The notes under the pieces are model-generated. The model made no database searches. It had not been told where the DNA came from and saw only the letters and a list, made by a program, of their open reading frames with translations. A DNA stretch of 64,000 nucleotides from CAYPXN01 sp964470915 (lineage in GTDB: Bacteria > UBA10199 > JADFYH01), in assembly GCA_964470915.1 (NCBI GenBank), contig CAYYEM010000002.1:30624-94623 (forward strand), read 5' to 3'. The position numbers and the translations under genes were made by a program. The stretch's first letter is position 1, and each line of letters begins with the position of its first letter. Shown in pieces: positions 33,530 to 42,944 of the stretch.

Positions 33530-34369
33530 TTATTGTACGGATGCGTTATCAATTAATCTTGTTTTGCCGATTTTAACTGCCACTAAGTATCGTGCAGGAC
33601 AGTCGATGATTTCAAGTGATTTAAGAGATTTTTTATCGACAATTTCAAGGTAATCGATTTGGCAAGGAAAGCTTAGGAAAAGCTTTTTGACTTCAGAAAT
33701 AATTTTTTTGACGTCTTTTTCTCCCGATTTATAGAGTTTCTGTACGAGTTGAATCGATTGATAGAGAGTGAGAGCCTGTTTTTTTTCTTCTTCATTTAAA
33801 TACACATTTCGGGAAGAGAGAGCTAGTCCTTCAGAAGAACGTGACGTAGGAGCTCCAATAATTTCAATAGCTAAATTTAAATCTTCTACCATTTTTCGAA
33901 TCACAGCGAGTTGCTGATAATCTTTTTCACCAAATACAGCCACATCCGCTTGCGTGATATTGAAAAGTTTTAAAACGACAGTGGCTACGCCATCGAAATG
34001 ACCAGGACGATGCGCGCCACATAAGCCTTTTGTTATTTCTCCTAGGCTTACGGTTGTTTGAAAACCTTCAGGATACATATCTTGAGCGCTGGGTAAAAAA
34101 AGAAAATCTGTTTTTACGCTTTCTAGTTTCTGAATGTCGCCCTTTTCATCTCGCGGATACTTTGAAAAATCTTCGTTGGGTCCGAATTGAGTTGGGTTTA
34201 CAAAAATGCTGGCTCCCACAATCTCACAATGCTTTTTTGCAATCTCTATCAACGAAAGATGACCTTCATGGAGATAGCCCATGGTGGGAACGAAGCCAAT
34301 GCGTTTGCCTTGAGCTTTCAATTCAAGAGCATATTTTTGCATGTCTTGGGAGGAGTGAATCTTTTTCAA
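33530..34369 (-). CDS. panC: Pantothenate synthetase
   Basis: 279 residues. It has the nucleotidyl-transferase HxGH at H34-H37 (PTMGYLHEGHLSLI), FVNPTQFGPNEDFSKYPR, the pantoate-binding GAHRPGHFDGVATVV and KDYQQLAVI, and the second signature SSRNVYL. It joins pantoate and beta-alanine with ATP. It overlaps panB by 4 bases (ATGA). No panD (aspartate decarboxylase) is present in the window. Confidence 0.97.
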   Translation of the reverse strand: MKKIHSSQDMQKYALELKAQGKRIGFVPTMGYLHEGHLSLIEIAKKHCEIVGASIFVNPTQFGPNEDFSKYPRDEKGDIQKLESVKTDFLFLPSAQDMYPEGFQTTVSLGEITKGLCGAHRPGHFDGVATVVLKLFNITQADVAVFGEKDYQQLAVIRKMVEDLNLAIEIIGAPTSRSSEGLALSSRNVYLNEEEKKQALTLYQSIQLVQKLYKSGEKDVKKIISEVKKLFLSFPCQIDYLEIVDKKSLKSLEIIDCPARYLVAVKIGKTRLIDNASVQ

Positions 34370-35163
34370 AAACTTTCCTTTTCACTGGGAAAACTTTTAG
34401 CTTTTACATCATGAATATATTGTTTTACGGCGTGAGTTACAACTTCATGCAAATTGGCATAGCGGCGAACAAACTTGGGTTTGAACTCTTGGTAGAGTCC
34501 GAGTAGATCGTAGATAACCAATACTTGGCCATCACACCCATTTCCGGAACCAATTCCAATCGTAGGAATTTTTAAACTTTTAGAAATTTTGGTAGCGAGT
34601 TTTGCAGGAATTCCCTCAAGAACAATTGCATAAGCTCCTGCCTTCTCAAGAGCTTTGGCATCCTTCATGATTCTTTTTTCACCTTTTGCGTCGCGTCCTT
34701 GAATTTTGTATCCGCCCATCAAATGAACATGCATGGGCTTAAGGCCAATATGGCCCATCACTGGGATTCCTGCATGGTTTAATCGTTTCACGAGTGGAGC
34801 GATTTCTTCTCCCCCCTCCAATTTGATGGCTTCACACTTTCCATTTTTCATCACTTTGCCACAATTTTTAACAGCTTCATCCAGAGAGCTATTGTAACTC
34901 ATGAAAGGCATGTCGCAGACAAGATGTGCGTGTTGAAGAGCACGGGAAACAGCACGAGAATGATAGATCATTTCATCAAGGGTAACCGCCAGTGTATCTT
35001 TTTTGCCTTGGATCACCATGCCTAAGGAATCTCCTACCAGCACGATGTCGATTCCTGCTTGATCGATAATTTTTGCAAAAGAGGCATCATAAGCCGTTAA
35101 CATACTCAGCTTTTGGCCTTCCTTTTTCTTTTTTTGGAGTTCTGGGATACTTAATTTTTTCAT
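34366..35163 (-). CDS. panB: 3-methyl-2-oxobutanoate hydroxymethyltransferase
   Basis: 265 residues. The TIM-barrel signature is complete: LSMLTAYDASFAKIID, VLVGDSLGMVIQGKKDT (Mg-binding Asp), MGHIGLKPM and IGIGSGNGCDGQVLV. It forms ketopantoate from alpha-ketoisovalerate and methylene-tetrahydrofolate, one step before PanC. Both its ends overlap neighbours by 4 bases, so it is translationally coupled to the kinase and panC. Confidence 0.97.
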   Translation of the reverse strand: MKKLSIPELQKKKKEGQKLSMLTAYDASFAKIIDQAGIDIVLVGDSLGMVIQGKKDTLAVTLDEMIYHSRAVSRALQHAHLVCDMPFMSYNSSLDEAVKNCGKVMKNGKCEAIKLEGGEEIAPLVKRLNHAGIPVMGHIGLKPMHVHLMGGYKIQGRDAKGEKRIMKDAKALEKAGAYAIVLEGIPAKLATKISKSLKIPTIGIGSGNGCDGQVLVIYDLLGLYQEFKPKFVRRYANLHEVVTHAVKQYIHDVKAKSFPSEKESF

Positions 35164-35825
35164 TTTGAACTAATCGAAACGTAATGTTTATCGAGTTTAT
35201 TTTTCTTCATATGCACAATTTCTTTTAAAATACCTCGGTAATCTTCAGGATTTTCTACGAAATCCATTTCTGAACAATTGACGACGAGTAAGGGAGTATC
35301 TGTGTAAGTAAAAAAGAAACGATTGTAAGCTTGAGCAAGCTCTTCAAGATATTCTGTATTAATATTTTTCTCGTGAGATATTTTTCTTTTTTTGATTCTA
35401 TCTTTCAACACATCTTTTGAGGCTTGCATGAAAATAACCAGATCGGGTTTTAAAATACGGGCATCCAGCAAATTGTAGAGAGAATCATAGAGACCCATTT
35501 CATCTTCTGAGAGATTGAGAGAAGCAAAGATTTTGTCTTTTGCAAAAATATAATCAGAAACAACTCCCTGTTGAAACAAATCTTGTTGCACCATTTCTTT
35601 TTGTTGTTGGTAGCGAGACAGAAGAAAGAAAACTTGGGTTTGAAAGGCGTATTTGTTGCGGTCTTTGTAAAACTCAGGAAGAAAAGGGTTGTTTTCGGCA
35701 TCTTCTAAAACAAGACGATGATTAAACTCTTCTGCCAGCAGCCGTGCGAGTGAGGTTTTACCTACTCCAATCGGGCCTTCAATGGCAATGTATTGCAAAT
35801 TATTCATTAGAGATTTCCTTATCAT
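35160..35825 (-). CDS. Deoxynucleoside kinase
   Basis: 221 residues. Walker A is EGPIGVGKTS; other family marks are the substrate ERS-equivalent VSDYIFAKDKIFA, LPDLVIFMQAS-like LKPDLVIFMQAS and the LID RIKKRKISHEKN. This is the dNK/dGK/dCK-like family that phosphorylates salvaged deoxynucleosides. In this family kinases often sit next to folK or panB/panC, as here. The ATG at 35825 overlaps the ksgA stop (ATGA); a second ATG at 35807 with AAGGAAA before it is an equally good start. Confidence 0.9.
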   Translation of the reverse strand: MIRKSLMNNLQYIAIEGPIGVGKTSLARLLAEEFNHRLVLEDAENNPFLPEFYKDRNKYAFQTQVFFLLSRYQQQKEMVQQDLFQQGVVSDYIFAKDKIFASLNLSEDEMGLYDSLYNLLDARILKPDLVIFMQASKDVLKDRIKKRKISHEKNINTEYLEELAQAYNRFFFTYTDTPLLVVNCSEMDFVENPEDYRGILKEIVHMKKNKLDKHYVSISSK

Positions 35826-36682
35826 ACGAGCTTTGCGCTCGTAAAGGAGGGAGTTAAGGCTTGGGTGACTCTCGCAAATTCTTCAAGAGAGAGTGTCTCT
35901 GCCCTCCGGTTTGGGCTAATTTGAAGGGAGAGGAGGATTTTTTCAAGTTCTTCTTTGGGGATTTTAATCTTGTTTCCAAGGCTGTTCAGCAAGGTTTTGC
36001 GTCGGGTTTGAAAGGCGCTTTGGATAATTTTTTGAAATAAGTTTAAATCCACATCAAAACGAGTTTGTTTTAAGGGGATAATTTCTAATACAGCGGAATC
36101 AATTTTGGGTCGGGGGCTGAAGGCGGAAGGGGGAATAGGAAGGATGATTTTACAGTCTGCTAACATTTGGCAAAACAGACTCAGTGAGCCATAAGCTTTT
36201 GTGTTTGGTTTTGCACAAATTCTTTGGGCCACTTCTTTTTGAAACATTAAATAGAAACGGGAAAAATATTTTCTGTTAAATAGTAATTTCTCCAAAATCG
36301 GAACCGAAACATTATAGGGTAAATTTCCAGCTACAAAAACAGGTTGAGGTTTTTTAATAAGAATTTTTTCAAGATTACAAAATAGAAAATCTTCGAATAA
36401 AATTTCCACTTTCCCAAGAGGTTTGACTACTTCTTCAAGCAGCGTTTTAAACTGAATATCTTTTTCTACAAGAATGAGTTCTTCTACATGAGGAGCGAGC
36501 AGTTGGCTGAGGGAGGCAGGTCCAGGACCGATTTCAAGAATCGTAGCAGGTTTGTACTCTAAAATTTTTTGTGACAATGTATTGAGGATAGGACCATGCA
36601 CTAAAAAGTTTTGGCCAAAAGATTTTTTAGCAAGAATAGGGTATTTTTTTTTGAGTTCGGAAGGATGGATAAAGTCACTCAT
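35822..36682 (-). CDS. rsmA: 16S rRNA dimethyladenosine transferase (RsmA/KsgA)
   Basis: 286 residues, the usual length. The N-terminal KKSFGQNFLVHG, the SAM motif EIGPGPASLS (50-59) and the catalytic NLPY (120-123, in AGNLPYNVS) identify KsgA, which dimethylates two adjacent adenines near the 3' end of 16S rRNA. It overlaps the tsaD stop upstream and the kinase start downstream by 4 bases each. Confidence 0.97.
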   Translation of the reverse strand: MSDFIHPSELKKKYPILAKKSFGQNFLVHGPILNTLSQKILEYKPATILEIGPGPASLSQLLAPHVEELILVEKDIQFKTLLEEVVKPLGKVEILFEDFLFCNLEKILIKKPQPVFVAGNLPYNVSVPILEKLLFNRKYFSRFYLMFQKEVAQRICAKPNTKAYGSLSLFCQMLADCKIILPIPPSAFSPRPKIDSAVLEIIPLKQTRFDVDLNLFQKIIQSAFQTRRKTLLNSLGNKIKIPKEELEKILLSLQISPNRRAETLSLEEFARVTQALTPSFTSAKLV

Positions 36683-37716
36683 TCCATTAAATCTACTTTC
36701 TCATAAGGGATTGCATTTAAGGAAATATCTGATTGAATCCCCATTTTTAAATATTCAAGTCCCACCCAAGCGATCATGGCGGCGTTGTCGGTGCAGAATT
36801 TGGGTGAGGGAATCAGAAGTTCTGCTTTTTTTTCTAAGGCTAGTTTGCTTAAACGATTACGAATTTCAGAATTACAAGCAACGCCTCCAGCAATTACCCA
36901 TTGTGTGCAATTAAATTCTTCAAAAGCTTTTGCCATCAATCTTTCTATCATTGCAGCGACGGTATTTTGAAAGGAAGCAATTAAGTCTAATGCCTCCTGA
37001 CAGTTTTCAATGTTTTGTTCTTTGATTTTATCTTGGAGTTTTTTGTCTCTTATGTAATCGATCACGGCTGTTTTGAGACCTGAAAAACTTGTAAAATATT
37101 TGCCACGTTTTACCTTAGGAAGAGTGAATGCAATGGCTTGTGGATTTCCAAGTTTAGCGAGCTTGTCTAAAAGTGGTCCGCCCGGATAGCCCAGACCCAA
37201 TATTTTAGCGACTTTATCGTATGCTTCTCCTGCGGCATCATCGACTGTCATGCCGAGTAATTTTCTTTTGCCAACGCCCTCTACCCAATAAAGATTAGTA
37301 TGTCCTCCAGAGATCACTAGTCCTAAAAAAGGGAATTTTACATTCTTTGCTTCTAAAAAAGCACTCATGAGATGACCTTCTAAGTGATTAACTCCAACCA
37401 GAGGAATATTTTGAGCAAGAGCAAAGCCTTTTGCAAAATTTAACCCCACCAGTAGAGAACCTACTAGGCCTGGTGTGTAGGTCACAGCGACTGCATCTAA
37501 TTTTCTTTTTTCTTCGGGTAATTGTTCCAGTGTGTTTTTTACAAGCAGTGAAATGCTATTGAGATGTTCGCGAGAAGCAATCTCTGGAACAATGCCACCA
37601 AATTGAGAATGAATTTTTTCTTGGGAAGCTGTGCGATTTGCTAAAATTTGATTGGGTTCTTCCAAGATACAACAGGCAAGATCGTCGCAAGAAGATTCAA
37701 TGGCTAAAACTCTCAT
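36679..37716 (-). CDS. tsaD: tRNA N6-threonylcarbamoyladenosine transferase TsaD
   Basis: 345 residues. ASKHA ATPase fold with AIESSCDD at the start, the metal-binding HLEGH (111-115), LVISGGHTNL, DDAAGEAYDKVAK and VAGGVACNSEIR. It transfers the threonylcarbamoyl group to A37 of ANN-decoding tRNAs. It heads the minus-strand run that continues through ksgA, the kinase, panB, panC and the amidohydrolase, with four 4-base overlaps. Confidence 0.97.
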   Translation of the reverse strand: MRVLAIESSCDDLACCILEEPNQILANRTASQEKIHSQFGGIVPEIASREHLNSISLLVKNTLEQLPEEKRKLDAVAVTYTPGLVGSLLVGLNFAKGFALAQNIPLVGVNHLEGHLMSAFLEAKNVKFPFLGLVISGGHTNLYWVEGVGKRKLLGMTVDDAAGEAYDKVAKILGLGYPGGPLLDKLAKLGNPQAIAFTLPKVKRGKYFTSFSGLKTAVIDYIRDKKLQDKIKEQNIENCQEALDLIASFQNTVAAMIERLMAKAFEEFNCTQWVIAGGVACNSEIRNRLSKLALEKKAELLIPSPKFCTDNAAMIAWVGLEYLKMGIQSDISLNAIPYEKVDLME

Positions 37717-37724
37717 GAGACACC

Positions 37725-38660
37725 TTAAAAACTTCCTGTAACAGGAACTTGTGAAGGGGGAGCTGGGCTAGGGTAAGTACTTACTCCGGGAGTTTGCGAG
37801 GGAGGCGCTGGTTGAGTAGGAGTATTCGAAAAGCGAGGATCTACAGGCGCTGCTGGAGGAGGTGCAGAGGTCGGAGACATTGTGTTGCTGGGACTTGCAG
37901 GAGCTATGTTGCCTGCAAGCATTCGATTGATTTCTTTAATTTTAGCTGAAGCTTTGGCTGCTTCTGATGTGCCGGGGTAATCTGAAATGACTTTTTCTAA
38001 AAACGGTTTTGCTTCTGGGTACATTTTAAGATTAAAAAATGAGATGCCTTGTTTTAATAAGGCATTTTTTGTTTTAGTAGAACGAGGATATTTTTGGATG
38101 AGCACCTGATATTCTGCGATTGCTTTTTTATAATCTCCTAAACCGTAATAAGATTCACCAACCCAATATTGAGCATTATCTGCAAGGGGACTTTTGGGAT
38201 AGCGTTGAAGAAAACCTTGAAAACCAGGAAGTGCTTTGTTCCAATCTTCGCTATTCACATAATCCAATAGTTTTTGAAATTCCTGGGTTTGTCCCATGTC
38301 TGCCCCCCCTATTTTATCGGGGATACCAGAGCTGACATTTTTATCTTTAATATCTTTTAATAAATTGGTGAGAATGTTGAGCTTATCTTCCATAGCAGAT
38401 AAGCGTTGATCGTATTCCTTCAAAGAACGATTTTGTTCTTCAAAAAAATGACCTCCGCTTTCAGTCACACCCTTCATCGAAGCAAATTCTTGTTGGATAC
38501 TGGTGAGCACATTCATGGCTTCTGCCAATTTTTGATTAGAATTTTGCACACTTGTTTTCAACCAAGCGACATCTTGGCGAAGTTGATCCATCGATTGGGC
38601 CTGAAGAGAAAAAGGCGCCCAAAGAATAAAAAGCGATAAAAACCATACTTTCATTTTCAT
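37725..38660 (-). CDS. cpoB: Tol-Pal cell-envelope protein CpoB/YbgF
   Basis: 311 residues from the ATG at 38660, which has a GGAGGT ribosome site; an in-frame upstream codon would lie in the terminator of pal. It has a signal peptide (FLSLFILWAPFSLQAQS), an N-terminal trimerising coiled coil (QLRQDVAWLKTSVQNSNQKL), three TPR repeats from about 130 to 255 (YWVGESYYGLGDYKKAIAEY) and an unusual Pro/Ser/Thr-rich tail of ~60 residues. CpoB connects the Tol-Pal system with septal peptidoglycan synthesis in the periplasm. It lies directly after pal, as in many proteobacteria; tolA, tolB, tolQ and tolR are not in the window. Confidence 0.92.
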   Translation of the reverse strand: MKMKVWFLSLFILWAPFSLQAQSMDQLRQDVAWLKTSVQNSNQKLAEAMNVLTSIQQEFASMKGVTESGGHFFEEQNRSLKEYDQRLSAMEDKLNILTNLLKDIKDKNVSSGIPDKIGGADMGQTQEFQKLLDYVNSEDWNKALPGFQGFLQRYPKSPLADNAQYWVGESYYGLGDYKKAIAEYQVLIQKYPRSTKTKNALLKQGISFFNLKMYPEAKPFLEKVISDYPGTSEAAKASAKIKEINRMLAGNIAPASPSNTMSPTSAPPPAAPVDPRFSNTPTQPAPPSQTPGVSTYPSPAPPSQVPVTGSF

Positions 38661-38669
38661 ATTACCTCC

Positions 38670-38710
38670 AAAATAAAAAACCACAGAACGCAGATTTGCA
38701 TTCTGTGGTT
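38670..38710 (-). terminator. Terminator after pal
   Basis: AACCACAGAA (38679-38688) pairs with TTCTGTGGTT (38701-38710), followed on the minus strand by TTTTTTATTTT. It separates pal from cpoB, so cpoB is probably expressed by partial read-through. Confidence 0.85.
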
Positions 38711-38750
38711 CTAAGTTCAAGAGCGAAATATTAAAAAAACCCTTAGGTTT

Positions 38751-39197
38751 TTATCTTCTGACGGCAAAATCATCTCGACGATTTTGAGCCCATGCTTGCT
38801 CATTTTGAGCTGGGTTTACAGGTCTTTCTTCACCATAACTTACGGTAGAAATGCGATTAGCATCCACGCCAAGATTGCTGAGGTAGTCTTTACCTGCTTT
38901 GGCACGTCTTTCACCTAAAGCCATGTTGTATTCATTTGTGCCTCGATCATCACAATTGCCTTCAACGATAATATTCACATTAGGATTAGCTTTTAACCAA
39001 GAAGCATTCGCTTGCATTAAAGGAGCATCTTCTGATCGAATATTGTATTTATCGAAATCAAAATGAATGGTTTTAAGAGCATTGTTGTAATCTACATTGA
39101 CGCCCGAAGAATTGGGGCCTCTTTTAGAACAGGCGCTACTTGAAATAGCAACGACAAAAATGGCTGATGCTAAAACGATATTTTTTAAACTTAACAT
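38751..39197 (-). CDS. pal: Peptidoglycan-associated lipoprotein Pal
   Basis: 148 residues. The signal peptide ends AISSSAC, giving lipidated Cys23. The OmpA-like domain has HFDFDKYNIR, VIVEGNCDDRGTNEYN (the diaminopimelate-binding Asp and Arg region) and LGERRAKAGKDYL. Pal anchors the outer membrane to peptidoglycan and works with TolB and CpoB. This shows the organism has a Gram-negative outer membrane. Confidence 0.95.
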   Translation of the reverse strand: MLSLKNIVLASAIFVVAISSSACSKRGPNSSGVNVDYNNALKTIHFDFDKYNIRSEDAPLMQANASWLKANPNVNIIVEGNCDDRGTNEYNMALGERRAKAGKDYLSNLGVDANRISTVSYGEERPVNPAQNEQAWAQNRRDDFAVRR

Positions 39198-39307
39198 AAA
39201 TACTCCTCCATGTTTTTTACTATCCCCGGATTTTTTTGACCCATTTTGTGCTCTTAGGCATTGAAGTCAAGGGATATTTTGAGAAAATCAGGAACAGGAG
39301 AATATAA

Positions 39308-40099
39308 ATGAAAAAAGAAAAATCAAAAGTGAGAGTGGCTTTGATCCAATTACCTTGTCTAGATGGACAGGTAGAAAAGAATTTCCAAAATTTGTTGAAG
39401 TTATTTAAAAAAATTAAAAAGCCCGTCGATTTAATTGTCCTTCCTGAAATGTGGCCTTCAGGTTTTCGAGTTTTGGGAGGCGCCGAATTATTAAAGAAAA
39501 CAGAAGCTGTACTTCGAAATTTAGAGGAGATAGCCCGGAAGAAAAAATGTTTTATTGTTGGATCACATTTAAGTCGGGCTAAAAAAGGTTATTACAATAC
39601 TGCGAGTGTGATGAGCCCGCAGGGCAAAATGGTCGGTCAATATCATAAAGTTCATTTATTTCAATTAGGAGGCGAAAATAAGAAGTTTATTTCAGGCAAA
39701 GAAGTTTCAGTGGTGAAAACTAGAATAGGAAAATTAGGTCTTTCTATTTGTTATGATATTCGTTTTCCTGAATTTATTCGCAAAGAGGTGCTGTTAGGGG
39801 CTCAGGTTTTAGTCATTCCTTCAGGGTGGCCCACCGCCCGGATTGAACATTATCGGGCTTTGCTTAAAGTGCGAGCGATTGAAAATTTATGTTTTGTTCT
39901 GAGTTCCAATCGTGTTGGAAAAAATGCAGATGGAGTGGAGTATGGTGGACATAGTGTGGCCTTGGATCCCTGGGGAAAAGTTTTAGGAGAAATGGGTTAT
40001 AAAGCGGGTGTTTTGGAAGTAGAAATTGATTTAAAACAAGTACAAGAAATAAGAAAAAAATTTCCTGTATTTGCTGCCAGAAGAGAAGAAGTTTATTAA
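39308..40099 (+). CDS. Carbon-nitrogen hydrolase (Nit2/omega-amidase-like)
   Basis: 263 residues. The nitrilase-superfamily Glu-Lys-Cys triad is visible in VLPEMWPSGF (Glu), YHKVHLF (Lys) and LSICYDIRFPEF (Cys). The CYDIRFPE context is typical of Nit2 omega-amidases and of Nit1-like deaminated-glutathione amidases, which repair or remove alpha-keto amides. An AGGAG ribosome site precedes the ATG. Its stop overlaps the convergent ArsA gene by 4 bases. Confidence 0.88.
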   Translation: MKKEKSKVRVALIQLPCLDGQVEKNFQNLLKLFKKIKKPVDLIVLPEMWPSGFRVLGGAELLKKTEAVLRNLEEIARKKKCFIVGSHLSRAKKGYYNTASVMSPQGKMVGQYHKVHLFQLGGENKKFISGKEVSVVKTRIGKLGLSICYDIRFPEFIRKEVLLGAQVLVIPSGWPTARIEHYRALLKVRAIENLCFVLSSNRVGKNADGVEYGGHSVALDPWGKVLGEMGYKAGVLEVEIDLKQVQEIRKKFPVFAARREEVY

Positions 40100-41214
40100 A
40101 GTAAGTATTCCCCAATTTTCGCCAAACCCGCCAAATCATGTACATCCGAATCAAGATAGGGGATAAGGGTAATCGATTCTTTTTTCTTAAGACGGGCTTC
40201 CAGCAGTTCTAAATGGCTTTGATCTTGATCGACCAAGCATTCATATTTATCAAGCATATTAACCAGGAGATCAATTTGCTGATTGTTTAAATCTGCTTTG
40301 GATAGTTTTTTACGGATTTCTTCGGAATTAGATTTTAGCTTTGTTTCAGGATATACCCTGTTGACGATAAAGCCCGAGAAAGGAAGTTTGTATTCTTTAA
40401 TCTTTTGATGAAAAAAGAGGGCCTCGGGAACCACCATGCCTTGCGGAGCTGTAACAAGAAGGAAGGCAGTTTTCGGATGATGAAGAAGTTCATTTACTTC
40501 TTGAGCCCTTTCCTTAAAACCCTCCAGTAGGCCTGCCGTAGAAATAAGCATCGCAGATAAATCCTGCATAAACTCAAAACCCATCACATGATCAAAAGTT
40601 TTGAAAATGGTGCGTGTGGTTTTTTCAATAAATTTCAGGGAAGTTCGCCCTAGAAAAAGTGAAGGTTTTAGAAACCATTTTAAAATACTATCACTCACTG
40701 CTTGAGTCATTTTTTGAGGGGCATCTAAAAAGTCGAGAGCATGTTGAGTGGGCGGAGTATCGAGGATTAAGAGGTCAAACTTTTCTTTTTGGTAGAGCTC
40801 ATAGACTTTCTCCATCGCCATATATTCTTGTGAGCCCGCAATCATTCCTGAGAGATGTTGATAAAGACTATTGTTGAAAATGGACTGTTTGGATTCTTCG
40901 CTAGGAGCGTATTTTTCGATAATTTTGTCAAAGGTACGTTTGGTGTCGAGCATAAGGGCAAACATTTTACCCTTGGGTTTGAGTTGAGCTTTTTCAAACT
41001 CAGCAGAGGGAATTTCTTTTTCTTCATTTCCTAAACTTTTAAGACCTAGAGAATTGGCAAGTCTGCGTGCGGGATCAATGGTAAGTACGGCCACATTTTT
41101 TCCCATCAAGCTGGCTTTGAGCGCTAAAGCGGCTGCGGTAGTCGTTTTTCCAACTCCTCCAGAACCACAACAAATAATGAGCCGCTTTTTTTCAAGGAGA
41201 ATTTCGATATTCAT
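40096..41214 (-). CDS. ArsA/Get3-family ATPase, second of a tandem pair
   Basis: 372 residues. The deviant Walker A is CGSGGVGKTTTAAAL and the switch region is DLLILDTPPTQHALDFL, with TIDPARRLANSLG following the first strand. This is the ArsA anion-pump/Get3 superfamily. No Cys pair typical of arsenite binding is visible, and there is no arsB nearby. It overlaps its paralogue upstream by 4 bases, so the two are made together and may form a heterodimer. Paired ArsA-like genes occur in several Deltaproteobacteria without a known function. Confidence 0.88.
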   Translation of the reverse strand: MNIEILLEKKRLIICCGSGGVGKTTTAAALALKASLMGKNVAVLTIDPARRLANSLGLKSLGNEEKEIPSAEFEKAQLKPKGKMFALMLDTKRTFDKIIEKYAPSEESKQSIFNNSLYQHLSGMIAGSQEYMAMEKVYELYQKEKFDLLILDTPPTQHALDFLDAPQKMTQAVSDSILKWFLKPSLFLGRTSLKFIEKTTRTIFKTFDHVMGFEFMQDLSAMLISTAGLLEGFKERAQEVNELLHHPKTAFLLVTAPQGMVVPEALFFHQKIKEYKLPFSGFIVNRVYPETKLKSNSEEIRKKLSKADLNNQQIDLLVNMLDKYECLVDQDQSHLELLEARLKKKESITLIPYLDSDVHDLAGLAKIGEYLL

Positions 41215-42194
41215 GCTTTGTTCTCCTTGTTTGTCTTTTCGATTTTATCAAAAGCTTTCAATAAATGTTGAGAGAGTTCTTCAATCGCAGAACGGTCAAA
41301 TTGTGAATGAAATACAAAGGGGAGCGAAAGAATTTCTCGATTTTCAAGATTGAGGCGCAATTTGTTGAGGTAAAAATTTTGTAAACTCACTCTTTTTTGG
41401 AAAAGATGTAGAACTTTTAAAATAGCCTGCAAGTCAGTATCTGTAGAATCTTTTTGAATTTTGTTTTTAATGTCGAGTGCTTCTTCTTCTGAAAACAAAT
41501 GAGGAAAAAGAGCATTAACAATGACCGGGCCTGTAGCAATTTTTACTTCTGTTTTTGCTTTTTGAAGCATTTCTAAACTTTCGTTTACTGGCATTTCTTC
41601 AGAAAGGGTGGTGATGAGTAGAAGTGTCTTTTTTTTATCTTGGATAAGCTCCATGATTTGAGAAGCTTTTGTTTTCAGAGGACCAATGCGTACGGCTTTG
41701 GTAACTACCTGGGGGACATCTAAGAATGCCAAGCCATGTCCTGTGGCAGGAGCATCCACAATGACCAAATCGTATTTAGATTTTTCTCCAGTGGCGTTTT
41801 TGGTTTTTTCAGTGAGGGTCCATATTTTCCCAATTTCAAGTAATTCATTCAAACCTGGAGTAGCATCCAGAAAATTTCTGACAAATTTGTGCTCAAAGAC
41901 TAATTTGTAGAGCCTTTTGCTGTGAATTTGCTCGATGATGTATTCTTCAAAAGCCGAATGCGGATCGATATTAATCGCAGAGAGATTTTCGGCAATGGGA
42001 GTTTCCTGGTAACCAATTTTTTTGATTCCAAAAAGTGAAGCAATGCGTTCAGCTGCATTGATTTCAGCAATCAGGGTCTTTTTTCCCTGTTGAGCTGCAA
42101 TTAAGGCTAGGGCTGTTGCAATACTGGTTTTCCCCACCCCTCCTTTACCGGAGACAACAAGTAACTTTTTGTTAAGTATTTCTTGGAGAGTCAT
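41211..42194 (-). CDS. ArsA/Get3-family ATPase, first of a tandem pair
   Basis: 327 residues. The deviant Walker A is SGKGGVGKTSIATAL, followed by AEINAAERIASLFG and the switch YDLVIVDAPATGHGLAFL. It is shorter than its downstream paralogue and differs from it throughout, so the duplication is old. Cytoplasmic P-loop dimerising ATPase; substrate unknown. It is the first gene of this two-gene unit. Confidence 0.88.
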   Translation of the reverse strand: MTLQEILNKKLLVVSGKGGVGKTSIATALALIAAQQGKKTLIAEINAAERIASLFGIKKIGYQETPIAENLSAINIDPHSAFEEYIIEQIHSKRLYKLVFEHKFVRNFLDATPGLNELLEIGKIWTLTEKTKNATGEKSKYDLVIVDAPATGHGLAFLDVPQVVTKAVRIGPLKTKASQIMELIQDKKKTLLLITTLSEEMPVNESLEMLQKAKTEVKIATGPVIVNALFPHLFSEEEALDIKNKIQKDSTDTDLQAILKVLHLFQKRVSLQNFYLNKLRLNLENREILSLPFVFHSQFDRSAIEELSQHLLKAFDKIEKTNKENKA

Positions 42195-42379
42195 GCTTAC
42201 TGCCTAAGACCCTTTCCTTTTCTTTATATTTTTTGACGATTCCACCGTAAAAAAACAAGCCAGAGCCTGCCTGATTTTTCTTGAGTAGAGTAAGATATAT
42301 ACCCAGTCTAAAGTCATATTCATAGGAGACCTCAGACAATATAAGGTTCAAATACTATATTTGGGAGATATGTGAAGAG

Positions 42380-42937
42380 TTATTTCCCGTCGTAATGACG
42401 TAACTTTCTCTCAAGTTGAGCTACTTTTTTGCGAAAAGCTCGAATTTCAGATTTCAAGAAAGCTGCATTGGTGAGTTTGCCGACTGTTTTAAAGGTATCT
42501 TCCAATTTCCTGGAAACTTCATCCACTCCTTGGTGAGATTTGGTGAAAAAATCTTTGACGAAGCTGGAGCCGTCACCGATTTCATCTTTAATTTTATCAA
42601 TTACTTTTTCAGCTTCGTCTCTTACATTCGAGATAGAAACATTTTGCAGAGATTTTTGTACGAAGTGAGCAATGTGTTCACCTCCACTGGAAATAATATC
42701 TTTCAAAGCGTTCAGAGGAAGTAAGTTCTTTTTCTTTTTTCCCTCTTCTAGAATAATTTGGGTGAGGGTGACCGAGGTAAGATCTTCATGGTTTTTATTG
42801 TCGATCACTTCGACGTCTTCGCCTGCTTTGATAAATTTTGCTATATCATCTAAAGTGACATAGCAGCTATTTTGAGTGTCGTAGAGTTTGCGATTTTGAT
42901 AGCGTTTGATGACTCGGGGTTTTTTATCCTTATCCAT
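42380..42937 (-). CDS. phaR: PhaR-type polyhydroxyalkanoate synthesis regulator
   Basis: 185 residues. The N-terminal domain RVIKRYQNRKLYDTQNSCYV with LDDIAKFIKAGEDVEVID is the PHB/PHA accumulation regulator DNA-binding domain. It is followed by a central ILEEGKKKKNLLP segment and a long phasin-like helical tail (VSISNVRDEAEKVIDKIKD, FRKKVAQLERKLRHY). PhaR binds both DNA and PHA granules and represses phasin genes. Together with Ccr and the esterase at 1000 it points to PHA metabolism, though no synthase (phaC) is in the window. Confidence 0.88.
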   Translation of the reverse strand: MDKDKKPRVIKRYQNRKLYDTQNSCYVTLDDIAKFIKAGEDVEVIDNKNHEDLTSVTLTQIILEEGKKKKNLLPLNALKDIISSGGEHIAHFVQKSLQNVSISNVRDEAEKVIDKIKDEIGDGSSFVKDFFTKSHQGVDEVSRKLEDTFKTVGKLTNAAFLKSEIRAFRKKVAQLERKLRHYDGK

Positions 42938-42944
42938 CTTTTTC

